Shown in pieces: positions 52,950 through 61,043 of a DNA stretch of 64,000 nt (position 1 is its first letter; each line of letters opens with the position of its first letter). A program made the translations under genes and the position numbers. Origin of the DNA: a virus; the IMG/VR virus record IMGVR_UViG_3300029983_000007, positions 124,001 through 188,000 of that record; one strand, given 5' to 3'. The notes beneath the pieces are model-generated. The model made no database searches and was not told the origin of the DNA. It saw only the letters and a list, made by a program, of their open reading frames with translations.

Positions 52950-53272
52950 TGTTTTTTTATTAAATGAAGTTCATCTAACCATTGTATAAATTTTAATCTA
53001 TCTTCAGGTATACCTCTAAAAAATTTGCCACCAATGTTGATATATGATTTATTTTCTTTGCTATATCTTAAAATTTCAAAATAACCAATATCTTCGTCTT
53101 CGTCATATTCTAATGTAATTTTAATTGTTGAAAATTTTTTACCTGGATAAACAAATTTGTGTTCATCCCACAATGAGTTCCAAGCTTTTCCAACCTGTGA
53201 ATATGTCATCTTATATTGTTTAATTTCTTTGTCTGTGTATTGCTCAGATTCAAATGTTTTTAAGTGCTTCAT
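52934..53272 (-). CDS. Small protein with MKHLKTFE N-tag
   Basis: 112 residues. N-tag MKHLKTFESEQ. The body shows TYSQVGKAWNSLWDEHKF and a beta hairpin DIGYFEILRYSKENKSYINI. The end LIKKQKREI lacks KFN(I/L) and only loosely resembles the basic motif. Its C-terminal codons lie in the terminator. Function unknown. Confidence 0.68.
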   Translation of the reverse strand: MKHLKTFESEQYTDKEIKQYKMTYSQVGKAWNSLWDEHKFVYPGKKFSTIKITLEYDEDEDIGYFEILRYSKENKSYINIGGKFFRGIPEDRLKFIQWLDELHLIKKQKREI

Positions 53273-53289
53273 GTTATTATATATTAAAA

Positions 53290-55194
53290 TTATTTTATTT
53301 TTTTCTTTAATGAATCAAGTTCTTGTAACCACATATCAGTTTCAGTAGTAGATAATATTTTATCTATCTCAATTTTTATTTTTTCGTAAGTGTCTTTTAA
53401 CTCAGATAATTTTTCTGTTGATAAACTAATTAATGATATATTAATTAAATAATCATAACTATCTTTATACATTTCAATTTTGTTATTTTCAATCTGTGAT
53501 ATTATTTTTTCTTTTGTTTTATTTTCAAAAATTATATCTTTTTTTAATACACAATTGATAAATTTCATTTTATTTATAATATACTTTTTCTGCTCTTCAA
53601 ATTTGTATAATATATTTTTCTTTCTCAAATTATAAAAATTTGTTCTTATTTTAACAAAATCATCAATTATATCATATTGATCTTTATAAAAATATATTTT
53701 ACCTTCTTCATTGAACAAATTCATATTATTAATACTTATATAAGAATCAAGATTGAATTTTTTAATTATCATTTCATCTGTTAATTCACTCAATATATCT
53801 TCTGATATAGTAATTACAATGTTTATGCTATCATCTGTACAATAATTATCATAATCTTTGATGTATTTTTCATCTATGAGTTTATCTAAATATTCAAAGT
53901 ATTTATCATTCCACATCATTATTGGTAATTCTAAAATGCTTAGTTTATTTTTGCCTAATTTCTTAAATATTCCTCTTGATATATATCTTTTATTATTTAA
54001 ATCAGGAATAATTTCACCTTTGAATCCATTATACCAAGGTATTAACTCTATGTTTTTCTTACTCTTTTTCAAATAATTTTGAATATATGTTATTACATCA
54101 GTAGGATTGAATGATGGTATGTTAGTTGACCAACCAGTACCTATACCTTCAGCATTATTTATTAATATCATAGGTATTATTGGTATATAATTTTTTGGCT
54201 CTATTTTGTATCCATCATCAATAAGATATTCTAATAAATCATCATCTTCTGATTTGAATATATATTTAGTTATTTCGTTTAATTTGGTGAATATATATCT
54301 AGGAGCAGATGCGTCTTTTCCTCCTTTTAATCTGGATCCAAATTGTCCTACTGGTTCCAACAGATTTAAGTTGTTTGATCCTATGAAATTTTGAGACATT
54401 GAAATTATTGCTTGTTCTAAAGATGTTGATCCATTATGATATGCTGATAAACTTATAATATCACCACATAATTGGCTTACTTTAATTTCATTTTTAAAAT
54501 TCTTTTTTAGTAAAGTGTAAAGTATTTTTCTTTGAGATGGTTTTAATCCATCTATCATTGATGGTATTGATCTTATATTATCCGCCATACTAAACTCTAT
54601 GAATTCATTATTGAAAAACGAGTCATATGTTTGTTTTGTTTTAAATTTATCAAAATCTACATTAGACTTATAATTTAATAACCATTCTTTCCTATCCTCT
54701 ACTCTTTTTTTGTTGAATGCCAAATCTATCATATCTCTTTCTTTGATTATATCAGATGAGTTGAATTTTATTAAATGCTTATTTAAATCTTTAAAAAATA
54801 ATTTAATCTCAAATGGCTCCAAAGTACCAAGACCTTTTAACCATTTTAAGTGCCATTCAGAATATTCTGTTTTGCTTTTCCATTTTTGATAATCATATGT
54901 ATTATAAAAATATTGTGTTTTACCCTTTTTTGTAGCTTTTACTACTGGGGTAATAAATTGATATAAAAACTCAAGTTGTAATAATTCGGGCCAGTATTTA
55001 TCAAAAAAATTTAGTAGAAGCCCAGATATGTGAGAACCGTCACAATTATGAACCAATATATTATCTATTTTATTTTTAGATATAAAAAACGAATTATCAT
55101 CTTCTACTTTAATGTCATACATTATAGTATCTTTGCTTTCTTTTTTTATTTCATCAATATTTAATATTTCATAATCATTTAGATTTATTTTCAT
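53290..55194 (-). CDS. Topoisomerase II, C-terminal fragment with split-intein C-half
   Basis: 634 residues. Residues 1-50 are the C-terminal half of a split intein: YDIKVEDDNSFFI (block F) and DNILVHN followed by Cys51 (block G). Residue 51 on is CDGSHISGLLLNFF, the second half of the TOPRIM DxDxDG site. Then WLKGLGT, DGLKPSQRKILYTLLK and the cleavage domain with the catalytic Tyr in ASAPRYIFTKL (residue 300; 758 after splicing), ending with a helical gate region and DMWLQELDSLKKK. Spliced to the 56462-58264 product it gives a 1092-residue single-chain enzyme of eukaryote-like type IIA, whereas T4 uses separate gp39 and gp52. Essential for DNA topology in replication. Confidence 0.93.
   Translation of the reverse strand: MKINLNDYEILNIDEIKKESKDTIMYDIKVEDDNSFFISKNKIDNILVHNCDGSHISGLLLNFFDKYWPELLQLEFLYQFITPVVKATKKGKTQYFYNTYDYQKWKSKTEYSEWHLKWLKGLGTLEPFEIKLFFKDLNKHLIKFNSSDIIKERDMIDLAFNKKRVEDRKEWLLNYKSNVDFDKFKTKQTYDSFFNNEFIEFSMADNIRSIPSMIDGLKPSQRKILYTLLKKNFKNEIKVSQLCGDIISLSAYHNGSTSLEQAIISMSQNFIGSNNLNLLEPVGQFGSRLKGGKDASAPRYIFTKLNEITKYIFKSEDDDLLEYLIDDGYKIEPKNYIPIIPMILINNAEGIGTGWSTNIPSFNPTDVITYIQNYLKKSKKNIELIPWYNGFKGEIIPDLNNKRYISRGIFKKLGKNKLSILELPIMMWNDKYFEYLDKLIDEKYIKDYDNYCTDDSINIVITISEDILSELTDEMIIKKFNLDSYISINNMNLFNEEGKIYFYKDQYDIIDDFVKIRTNFYNLRKKNILYKFEEQKKYIINKMKFINCVLKKDIIFENKTKEKIISQIENNKIEMYKDSYDYLINISLISLSTEKLSELKDTYEKIKIEIDKILSTTETDMWLQELDSLKKKIK
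55045..55194 (-). other. Split intein, C-terminal half
   Basis: 50 codons at the start of the topoisomerase C-fragment gene. The conserved C-terminal His-Asn followed by +1 Cys is present (LVHN then C). Confidence 0.9.
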
Positions 55195-55345
55195 CTTTAT
55201 TCATATCTTTTTTTATTAAGTGCTCAATATATTTTGATTTGTTTATATTATTATCTTCACAAATTTCATCTAATATATTATCTAATTCAATATTTATAGA
55301 TACTGATAATGTTTTCTTTTTGTCTGTTATTGTTGGTCTTCCCAT
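55175..55345 (-). CDS. Ribbon-helix-helix protein, leftward
   Basis: 56 residues. MGRPTITDKKKTLSVSINIE is the strand, followed by two helices LDNILDEICEDNNINK and SKYIEHLIKKDM. RHH (CopG/Arc-like) fold. Overlaps the start of the topoisomerase C-fragment gene by 20 bases, so it could be co-transcribed with it. Divergent from a second RHH gene at 55445. The sequence SKYIE(H/Y)LI is shared by all four RHH genes of the window except for minor changes. Confidence 0.75.
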   Translation of the reverse strand: MGRPTITDKKKTLSVSINIELDNILDEICEDNNINKSKYIEHLIKKDMNKDENKSK

Positions 55346-55358
55346 TGTGTTTTTGTTT

Positions 55359-55370
55359 TTATATATAAAA
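55359..55370 (-). promoter_or_regulatory. Candidate phage-type promoter, leftward
   Basis: Minus-strand TTTTATATATAA, 13 bases before the leftward RHH start codon. Faces the element at 55414 in a 99-base divergent region that may be the RHH operator. Confidence 0.38.
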
Positions 55371-55413
55371 TATTAACTAATTTGTTTGAAAATAGATAAA
55401 AATGAAACTTTTT

Positions 55414-55426
55414 TATTTATATATAC
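55414..55426 (+). promoter_or_regulatory. Candidate phage-type promoter, rightward
   Basis: TATTTATATATAC, 18 bases before the ATG of the rightward RHH gene. Confidence 0.42.
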
Positions 55427-55444
55427 TATAAAAATGCTAAGAAT

Positions 55445-55606
55445 ATGAAAAAACCAATCACAAAAAGAAAAGTTTCTATCTCAATAAATAGTGAAGTATA
55501 TAATTATATTGAAGATAGATTTGAAAATAAATCTAAATATATTGAATATTTAATATATCAAGATATATTAAAATGTGGCAAATTAAAAAAAGATATAATA
55601 TTATGA
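55445..55606 (+). CDS. Ribbon-helix-helix protein, rightward
   Basis: 53 residues: KRKVSISINSEVYNYIEDRF, then ENKSKYIEYLIYQDIL. RHH fold without the GRP start of the leftward one. Its TGA overlaps the ATG of the HNH endonuclease (ATGA at 55603). The counterpart in the cassette at the right edge (63689) has the same FENKSKYIEHLIYKD core. Confidence 0.75.
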   Translation: MKKPITKRKVSISINSEVYNYIEDRFENKSKYIEYLIYQDILKCGKLKKDIIL

Positions 55607-56430
55607 TATTAGATACTGAAATATTATTTAATGTGAGTAATAAAAATAAAGCACATTTGATATGCAAAGGTTATGATGTGACTCACAAAGATGTTATAAT
55701 TAAAGTTGAAGATTTGCCTACATATAGTCATTATAAAATAAAAGTAAAATGCGATATATGTGGAACTGAAAAATATTTAGGAAATCATAAATATATGAAA
55801 AACACAAGACTTAATACTAAAGATTATTGTTGTTGTCAAAAATGTGGAGTTAATAAATTACTTGATACATTTAAAGAAAATTACGGGTGTATAAGTAGTC
55901 AACATCCTAATATCAAATTAAAGCAAGAGAAAACAAATATCGAAAGATATGGTAGTAAATCTTGTCAATCAAATAAAGAAATTAAACAAAAATCATATGA
56001 TACTATGATAAAAAAATATGGTGTAAAATATTCATTACAGAATAATGAAATAAAAAAAAAGTTTATGTTAAAAATAGATGATACTGTTAAAAAAACTAAT
56101 ATTACAAAAGTTCAAAGAGGAGTAATGGTAGATTATGATAATTTTAGTTCATTTAAAGATTATAGAAAATTAGTTGATATAGAAACAAGAAGAAACAAAA
56201 AACTATTATATGAAGAATGGAATGGACTTGATTTTTATGATAATGAATATATTGGTGAAAATTTAAATTTAAATTATAGAGATAAATTATATCCATCTAT
56301 AGATCATAAAATATCAATATTGAATGGATTTTTAGATGATATTGATCCTTATAGTATTGGTAATATTACGAATTTGTGTATAACAACAAGAACAAATAAC
56401 TCAAAGAAGAATTCTAAAAATGTGTTCTAA
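55603..56430 (+). CDS. HNH-type homing endonuclease in the topoisomerase gap
   Basis: 275 residues from the ATG overlapping the RHH stop; an upstream frame start at 55573 lies inside the RHH gene. N-terminal ribbon (VKCDICGTEKY...CCCQKCG, about 50-90); two TNIERYGSKS/TMIKKYGVKY units (about 115-160); and an HNH-like C-terminus with LYPSIDHKISILNGF, then IGNITNLCITTRTNNSKKN. Lies between the two intein halves of the topoisomerase on the opposite strand, the arrangement of 'fractured genes'. It probably once targeted the intein site. Confidence 0.82.
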   Translation: MILDTEILFNVSNKNKAHLICKGYDVTHKDVIIKVEDLPTYSHYKIKVKCDICGTEKYLGNHKYMKNTRLNTKDYCCCQKCGVNKLLDTFKENYGCISSQHPNIKLKQEKTNIERYGSKSCQSNKEIKQKSYDTMIKKYGVKYSLQNNEIKKKFMLKIDDTVKKTNITKVQRGVMVDYDNFSSFKDYRKLVDIETRRNKKLLYEEWNGLDFYDNEYIGENLNLNYRDKLYPSIDHKISILNGFLDDIDPYSIGNITNLCITTRTNNSKKNSKNVF

Positions 56431-56442
56431 ATATTATTAAAT

Positions 56443-56476
56443 AAAAGAAAGAGATAAATAATTATCTCTTTCTTTT
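56443..56476. terminator. Bidirectional terminator
   Basis: 14-bp stem AAAAGAAAGAGATA/TATCTCTTTCTTTT, 6-base loop, between the convergent endonuclease and topoisomerase N-fragment genes. It contains the last codons of the intein half. Confidence 0.82.
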
Positions 56477-58264
56477 TAATATTTTATCAGTAATTAATAT
56501 TTCTTTGACTTTTACTAATATAATTTCATTGTTTCTTAATATTGGAATCTCATGATTTTCACTAAATGTATATTCATATCCATTGATATTTAATTTTATT
56601 ATATTAGTCTTGTGAGTTTCAATTATATTGAGTATTTTTTTCCATTCATTGTTGTGTGTTAAAACTTCATCGTCATAATTAATATCTTTTATTGCTACAT
56701 ATCCTCTTTTAGTTAGAACTAACGTATTTTCTTCTATACAATCAGCATCTGTCATCATTATAACTTTACCGTATCTTAATGTTCTTGTTGATGTGTATTG
56801 TTTACCAAATTCTAATCCTAATATTTTTATAATTGAAGTAATTTCATCGTTTTCTCTCATTTTTTGTATAGAAACATCCCTTACATTCAATGGTTTACCC
56901 TTAAGAGGGTATATTCCATAATAGTCATTTCCAACAACTGATAATCCTGCACGAGCTGTTGATTTTGCTGAATCTCCTTCAGTTAGTATTAATCCACATT
57001 TCATGCTATGTGGTTGCTTACCTGCCATATTAGCATCATCAAGCTTCGCTATTTTAACTTTAATTTTCTGATTATTCTGAGTTGATTTCTTAGCATCTTG
57101 TAATTCTTTGAATGATGCAAAATTTACTATGTCATTTTTTATTTGAGATGACATAAGTTTTTTGATAAATGAATCTGAAACAGTTACATCTTTGATGATT
57201 TCAGTTATCATTCTTGTAGTTAGATTTTCTTTTGTTTGTGTTTCAAATGATGGATTAGGAATTTTACAACTAAGAAATAAAAATAAATGATTTTTGATCA
57301 TTGATTGTTTAACGCTTGTTGATTTTATTTTATCATCAAGTGATTTGGTGATTTGATTAGTTATGTAATTAACATGAGTACCTCCAATATGAGTAGATAT
57401 TCCATTTACCATTGATACTTGTTGAAACATATCATTAGGTGTGCGTGCTATACCGACTTCCCAGTTCTCATTTATTTTTTCGTAGAAGAACTCTTCATCA
57501 TCATTGATAAACATCTTCATGTAATCTTTAAATGACTTGATAGGTATTAATACATCATTATAGTAGACTTTAACTCCAGTGCTATAAGCTGCAATGTCAA
57601 TAGCTCGTTTTAAAAATATTGATTGAATTTCATCTGTTATTTCAGTTAGATTAAATTTTTCAAAATCTGGATAATATGTAATTTTTGTGTAATTTTTGTC
57701 TGATGTAGTTATTTTTGGCTTAGTTTTATCAGACATATTATTGGTGAATGTTTGAATGTATTTATGCTTACCATCTGCAGTTTCAATTGTAAATTTCTTT
57801 GAGAATATGTTAGTTGTTTTTATTCCAATTCCATGTGTACCACCAACCATCCTTTTATCATCGTCCGTGAAATTCTCCCCCGTGAGCAAATTTCCGAAAA
57901 TCAACTCACACACATAAATTTTATGTTCTTTGTGCATAACAATAGGTACTCCTGGTCCGTCGTTTTCAATTGTTATGTGGTCTTTATCTACGTTTATCTT
58001 GATGTATTTGACTTGACCATCTGTTCTGATGTAATGATCTGATGCATTGGTTAATGCTTCATCGAATAGTTTAATAAATCCTGCATTATAATTTACTTCT
58101 TTATATACAAATTTGTTGTCTTTAATTTCATTAATATCTTCAAATACATACATTTTGGTTGGTTCAGTATATATATTTCCAATATACATTCCTGGTTTTT
58201 TTAATACGTGTTCAATTGGTGTTAATTTCTTATATCTATCCTCTATTGTTTTTTTATTCATCAA
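56462..58264 (-). CDS. Topoisomerase II, N-terminal fragment with split-intein N-half
   Basis: 600 residues. GHKL ATPase: FDEALTNASDH near 70, NDGPGVPI near 105 and GGTHGIGIKTTNIFS near 140. A transducer domain with QTKENLTTRM follows. TOPRIM starts with LILTEGDSAKST (429) and continues through PLKGKPLNVRDV to VIMMTDAD at 508. The extein ends there, and residues 509-600 are an intein N-half beginning CIEENTLVLTKRGYVAI. Its missing part, CDGSHI, is at the start of the fragment at 53290. The spacing of EGDSAKS...LNVR resembles eukaryotic topoisomerase II more than gyrase. Inactive unless spliced with its partner, because the metal site is cut. Confidence 0.94.
   Translation of the reverse strand: MMNKKTIEDRYKKLTPIEHVLKKPGMYIGNIYTEPTKMYVFEDINEIKDNKFVYKEVNYNAGFIKLFDEALTNASDHYIRTDGQVKYIKINVDKDHITIENDGPGVPIVMHKEHKIYVCELIFGNLLTGENFTDDDKRMVGGTHGIGIKTTNIFSKKFTIETADGKHKYIQTFTNNMSDKTKPKITTSDKNYTKITYYPDFEKFNLTEITDEIQSIFLKRAIDIAAYSTGVKVYYNDVLIPIKSFKDYMKMFINDDEEFFYEKINENWEVGIARTPNDMFQQVSMVNGISTHIGGTHVNYITNQITKSLDDKIKSTSVKQSMIKNHLFLFLSCKIPNPSFETQTKENLTTRMITEIIKDVTVSDSFIKKLMSSQIKNDIVNFASFKELQDAKKSTQNNQKIKVKIAKLDDANMAGKQPHSMKCGLILTEGDSAKSTARAGLSVVGNDYYGIYPLKGKPLNVRDVSIQKMRENDEITSIIKILGLEFGKQYTSTRTLRYGKVIMMTDADCIEENTLVLTKRGYVAIKDINYDDEVLTHNNEWKKILNIIETHKTNIIKLNINGYEYTFSENHEIPILRNNEIILVKVKEILITDKILKRKR
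56465..56740 (-). other. Split intein, N-terminal half
   Basis: 92 codons. Cys1 (CIEENTLVLT, block A), VAIKDINYDDEVLT, then block B-like YTFSENHEIPIL. No endonuclease domain inside. Together with the 50-residue C half it makes a mini-intein of 142 residues. Confidence 0.92.
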
Positions 58265-58372
58265 ATTTTAATTAATTTTTACATTGTATATATCTTAAAA
58301 ATTATGTAAAGTTTTGATTTATAATATAAAGAGTGAAAATATGATGATTTACAATGATATATATGTTAAAAA

Positions 58373-58687
58373 TTAAATATTATTTAATTTTTCTATCTTC
58401 AATTTTCTACATATTTTTTGATGGTATGATTCTATAAATTTTTCAAAATCTTCAAAATTTAGAAATTCTTGTTTAAGTTCAACATGAGGATAAGGTGCTG
58501 TACTATATATGTTTTTATGAAAACATATTACTTCATTAGAGTATTCATCCATATATGAATTTATGTTTATATAGCCACCATTTTCTCTTATGATATAATA
58601 ATTTGAACATCTAAGTTTATAGCCAATTGATGTTATAAGTTTTAATACACGGTCATCAATGTAATCTTTGCTTAAATGATCATTCAT
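58373..58687 (-). CDS. Tandem paralog with basic C-terminus, 104 aa
   Basis: DRVLKLITSIGYKLRCSNYYIIRENGGYININ-type start, then QEFLNFEDFEKFIESYHQKI and end CRKLKIEKLNNI. Aligns with the next gene throughout. Coupled by ATGA overlap. Function unknown; belongs to the C-terminal RKxKLxxL group. Confidence 0.68.
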   Translation of the reverse strand: MNDHLSKDYIDDRVLKLITSIGYKLRCSNYYIIRENGGYININSYMDEYSNEVICFHKNIYSTAPYPHVELKQEFLNFEDFEKFIESYHQKICRKLKIEKLNNI

Positions 58688-58983
58688 AATAAGTTTTTTA
58701 ATTTTAGTTTTCTGAATATTCTTTTATGATATTCTTTTATGAATGTTTCAAAATTTTTAAAATTTAAAAATTCTTTTGAATAAACTTTGATTTCATTTGC
58801 TATTTGGTAATATTTACTGAATGATATAATTTTATCACCATCATTTAGTACATAAAAATTTATATTTATATATCCATTTTCTTCAAATAACGTAAATTTA
58901 TCAAATCTATTTTTATAACCTATAGACTCAATTAATTTGATGCATTTTTTGTCGTAATATTCTCTATATCTAAAATCAATCAT
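58684..58983 (-). CDS. Tandem paralog with basic C-terminus, 99 aa
   Basis: KCIKLIESIGYKNRFDKFTLF, GYININFYVL and KEFLNFKNFETFIKEYHKRI are shared with the gene at 58373; ends FRKLKLKNLL. No known domain. First gene of its leftward pair. Confidence 0.68.
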   Translation of the reverse strand: MIDFRYREYYDKKCIKLIESIGYKNRFDKFTLFEENGYININFYVLNDGDKIISFSKYYQIANEIKVYSKEFLNFKNFETFIKEYHKRIFRKLKLKNLL

Positions 58984-59114
58984 GTGATGTTATTATGCTT
59001 ATAATTAAAAATTTATATATTATTATTTTGATGACATGTTTTTGATATTTGTTAAATAAATGACTAAAATATATAATAAATATGTTTTTATTTTTTTTAT
59101 TGAAATAGTTTATT

Positions 59115-59122
59115 TACTTTTG
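59115..59122 (+). promoter_or_regulatory. TAnnTTTG box, upstream
   Basis: TACTTTTG 112 bases before the ATG at 59234. No good -33 box seen. Confidence 0.3.
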
Positions 59123-59192
59123 TGAAGTAATTGAATTATAATAATATTTATAATAATATTATTAATTAGTTTTTAATTTAAATTATTATGTA

Positions 59193-59200
59193 TATCTTTG
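59193..59200 (+). promoter_or_regulatory. TAnnTTTG promoter box
   Basis: TATCTTTG, then GTAT as at 49735, 33 bases before the ATG at 59234. Confidence 0.58.
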
Positions 59201-59233
59201 TATTGTAATATAAAAACTTAATAATGAATTTTT

Positions 59234-59431
59234 ATGAATGAACTAAAAATTGCAAAAATATTAAAACACACTATGATATTAGAATATGTGTGTGAAAAAA
59301 ATAAAACTAAAATAACTTCAATAATTGAAAATCCTGAAATAAGTGATGGACAATATTATGAGGACTGGCATTATAAGTATATTAAAATAAAATGTGAATC
59401 TTGTGGTGAATTACATAAATTTGAAATTTAA
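59234..59431 (+). CDS. Hypothetical protein, 65 aa
   Basis: MNELKIAKILKHTMILEYVC start; a single CxxC near the end (IKCESCGELHKFEI) suggests half a zinc-binding site. Not recognised. First gene of a four-gene rightward unit with three further genes to 60474. Confidence 0.6.
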   Translation: MNELKIAKILKHTMILEYVCEKNKTKITSIIENPEISDGQYYEDWHYKYIKIKCESCGELHKFEI

Positions 59432-59458
59432 TTATTTAATTATTTAATTGTATAAAAA

Positions 59459-59947
59459 ATGAACTTAAAAGAAAAAATTGAAATTAGGAAAGCTTATTTT
59501 AAAGCTAAGAAACAAAAATTCCGTCGTGATACACAAAGGTTGGCTATCAAATTTTTTAAGTTTTTTTCTATTAGCAATAATAGAATTGATCAAGTCAACA
59601 ACAGTGAAAATGAAGTAATAAGTTTTTGTAGACGACTTATTAGAAATCAAGAAACTGTTTTGTCAATGACTCCAACAACACACAAAAGGATAATTGAAAA
59701 CAAGAAAACTGGTACCTATATTATAATTAGGAATATGCAAGTTCTGGTTTATCATAAAGGAACTGCATTTCCTCCAACTTTAATTTCCGATAAAAAATAT
59801 CAATATCTTTTAGAAATATTTGATGATAAAAAAGAAACAATTGAACAAGATAAAGAAAATGATATTCAAAATGAAGTAAAGCATTCATTTAAAAAAATCT
59901 ATGATTCTTTGGTTGAACTTGATAATATTGAAAACTCTATAAAATAA
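59459..59947 (+). CDS. Hypothetical protein, 162 aa
   Basis: Basic N-terminus (KAYFKAKKQKFRRDTQRLAIKFFKFF) could bind nucleic acid or a membrane. Then CRRLIRNQETVLSMTPTTHKR, TYIIIRNMQVLVYHKGTAFP and a coiled, acidic C-terminus. Not recognised. Confidence 0.63.
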   Translation: MNLKEKIEIRKAYFKAKKQKFRRDTQRLAIKFFKFFSISNNRIDQVNNSENEVISFCRRLIRNQETVLSMTPTTHKRIIENKKTGTYIIIRNMQVLVYHKGTAFPPTLISDKKYQYLLEIFDDKKETIEQDKENDIQNEVKHSFKKIYDSLVELDNIENSIK

Positions 59948-59952
59948 TAAAA

Positions 59953-60255
59953 ATGAAAAAGATTAATAAAAATAAGTTCAAGACTTTATATTATACTGGA
60001 TTGGGTATGTATTCTGCTGTAGCATTTTGTGTTATTATTGTTGTTGTATCTGTTATTACATTTGCTTATAACAAAATTGAAGATAAGCATAAAGCTGAAA
60101 TTGATGCTGCTTCTTATAAAACAGAAATTCCATTAGTTAAGAAGATTATTTATGATACTATTCCAGTGTATGATACAATAAGACCTGTACCTCACTACAG
60201 AACAAAGACTTTTTCTCCTATTATTACAAATAAAGAATTGAAAGATAGCTTATAA
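59953..60255 (+). CDS. Single-span membrane protein, 100 aa
   Basis: Hydrophobic segment at about 20-38 (AVAFCVIIVVVSVITFAYN) after a basic start. The soluble part has IPLVKKIIYDTIPVYDTIRP. Five bases after the preceding stop. Function unknown. Confidence 0.6.
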   Translation: MKKINKNKFKTLYYTGLGMYSAVAFCVIIVVVSVITFAYNKIEDKHKAEIDAASYKTEIPLVKKIIYDTIPVYDTIRPVPHYRTKTFSPIITNKELKDSL

Positions 60256-60273
60256 TTTTTAAATCTAAATTAC

Positions 60274-60474
60274 ATGAAAAAGATAACATTTAATAGAGTG
60301 ATTATAACGTTAGTTTGCATTACTTATTTAATTACTGCTATATTATTTATTTTAGCATTTCCTTTATCAGGTAAAGACAATCAAGTGTATCTAGATTATA
60401 CTGTAATATTTGGTATGATTGTACCTGTAATTTTAGCAGCAATTTTTTTAATTTGTACAATTTGGACAGATTAA
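60274..60474 (+). CDS. Two-span membrane protein, 66 aa
   Basis: VIITLVCITYLITAILFIL and VIFGMIVPVILAAIFLICT as membrane segments, with a short polar loop SGKDNQVYLDY. Last gene of the unit, before terminator hairpins. Confidence 0.6.
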   Translation: MKKITFNRVIITLVCITYLITAILFILAFPLSGKDNQVYLDYTVIFGMIVPVILAAIFLICTIWTD

Positions 60475-60502
60475 TAATGTAACATTATTTGATAATTTTA
60501 TT

Positions 60503-60532
60503 AAAAAAGTCAGGCTTAGACCTGACTTTTTT
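60503..60532 (+). terminator. Terminator, rightward
   Basis: Stem AAAAAGTCAGG/CCTGACTTTTT with a 6-base loop after the four-gene membrane unit. Confidence 0.82.
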
Positions 60533-60540
60533 AATTTTTT

Positions 60541-60562
60541 GTCAGGACTAAGCTTGACTTTT
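60541..60562 (-). terminator. Terminator, leftward
   Basis: A sister hairpin GTCAGG...CTTGAC (one G-T pair) that borders the stop of the leftward operon. Its sequence resembles the adjacent rightward terminator, so the two may have arisen by inverted duplication. Confidence 0.6.
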
Positions 60563-60757
60563 TATTATGTTATCTAACTTTTTCTTTCTTTCAATTCGTA
60601 AATCATACTTATCAAAATCTTTTGTGTATTTATCAATATTACACCAATTGTCGTTTTCGTATATGTATAATGAATAATTGTTTTTATTATAATATAAATC
60701 TCCTTCAATTGGATTATCGGAAAGTTCTGATATTTTATCGTAATTGAATATAGGCAT
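60548..60757 (-). CDS. Small protein with basic C-terminus, 69 aa
   Basis: MPIFNYDKISELSDNPIEGD start, then YYNKNNYSLYIYENDNWCNID, the look of a short virion-type beta domain. Ends RIERKKKLDNIIKSQA, with the RKxKLxxL-like motif. Last gene of the 63.4-60.5 kb leftward operon. Unknown function. Confidence 0.6.
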   Translation of the reverse strand: MPIFNYDKISELSDNPIEGDLYYNKNNYSLYIYENDNWCNIDKYTKDFDKYDLRIERKKKLDNIIKSQA

Positions 60758-61043
60758 TTTCTATCTCTTTTAACTTTATTAGTTTTGATATTCTATCAAA
60801 TCTATTTATGTTTATTTTTAAATCCTCATGAGTATACATAGTTCTTATGTAAACATCAACAATTGGATATTCACAATTGACTCTATAATTCAATATTTTT
60901 GAACTGTTAATATATTCATTTGTTAAATATTTTGAAATGTCATACATTAATTGAGCATCTTTAAATTTTGGATTTAACACTAAATTGTTAACTAAATTAT
61001 TTAGATTTTCTGTTATCTCATCGTACATTTTTTTATCTTCCAT
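60735..61043 (-). CDS. Hypothetical protein, 102 aa
   Basis: Helical start MEDKKMYDEITENLNNLVNN, then DAQLMYDISKYLTNEYIN. Ends RISKLIKLKEIENAYIQLR, only weakly like the basic motif. Overlaps both neighbours (23 and 11 bases). Not recognised. Confidence 0.58.
   Translation of the reverse strand: MEDKKMYDEITENLNNLVNNLVLNPKFKDAQLMYDISKYLTNEYINSSKILNYRVNCEYPIVDVYIRTMYTHEDLKININRFDRISKLIKLKEIENAYIQLR

Larger units (their letters stand above)
58984..59233. other. 250-bp divergent intergenic region
   Basis: The longest gene-free stretch in the window. Very AT-rich, with no open frame that looks coding. It holds two TAnnTTTG boxes for the rightward unit (59115 and 59193). No clear leftward promoter. 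Confidence 0.6.
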
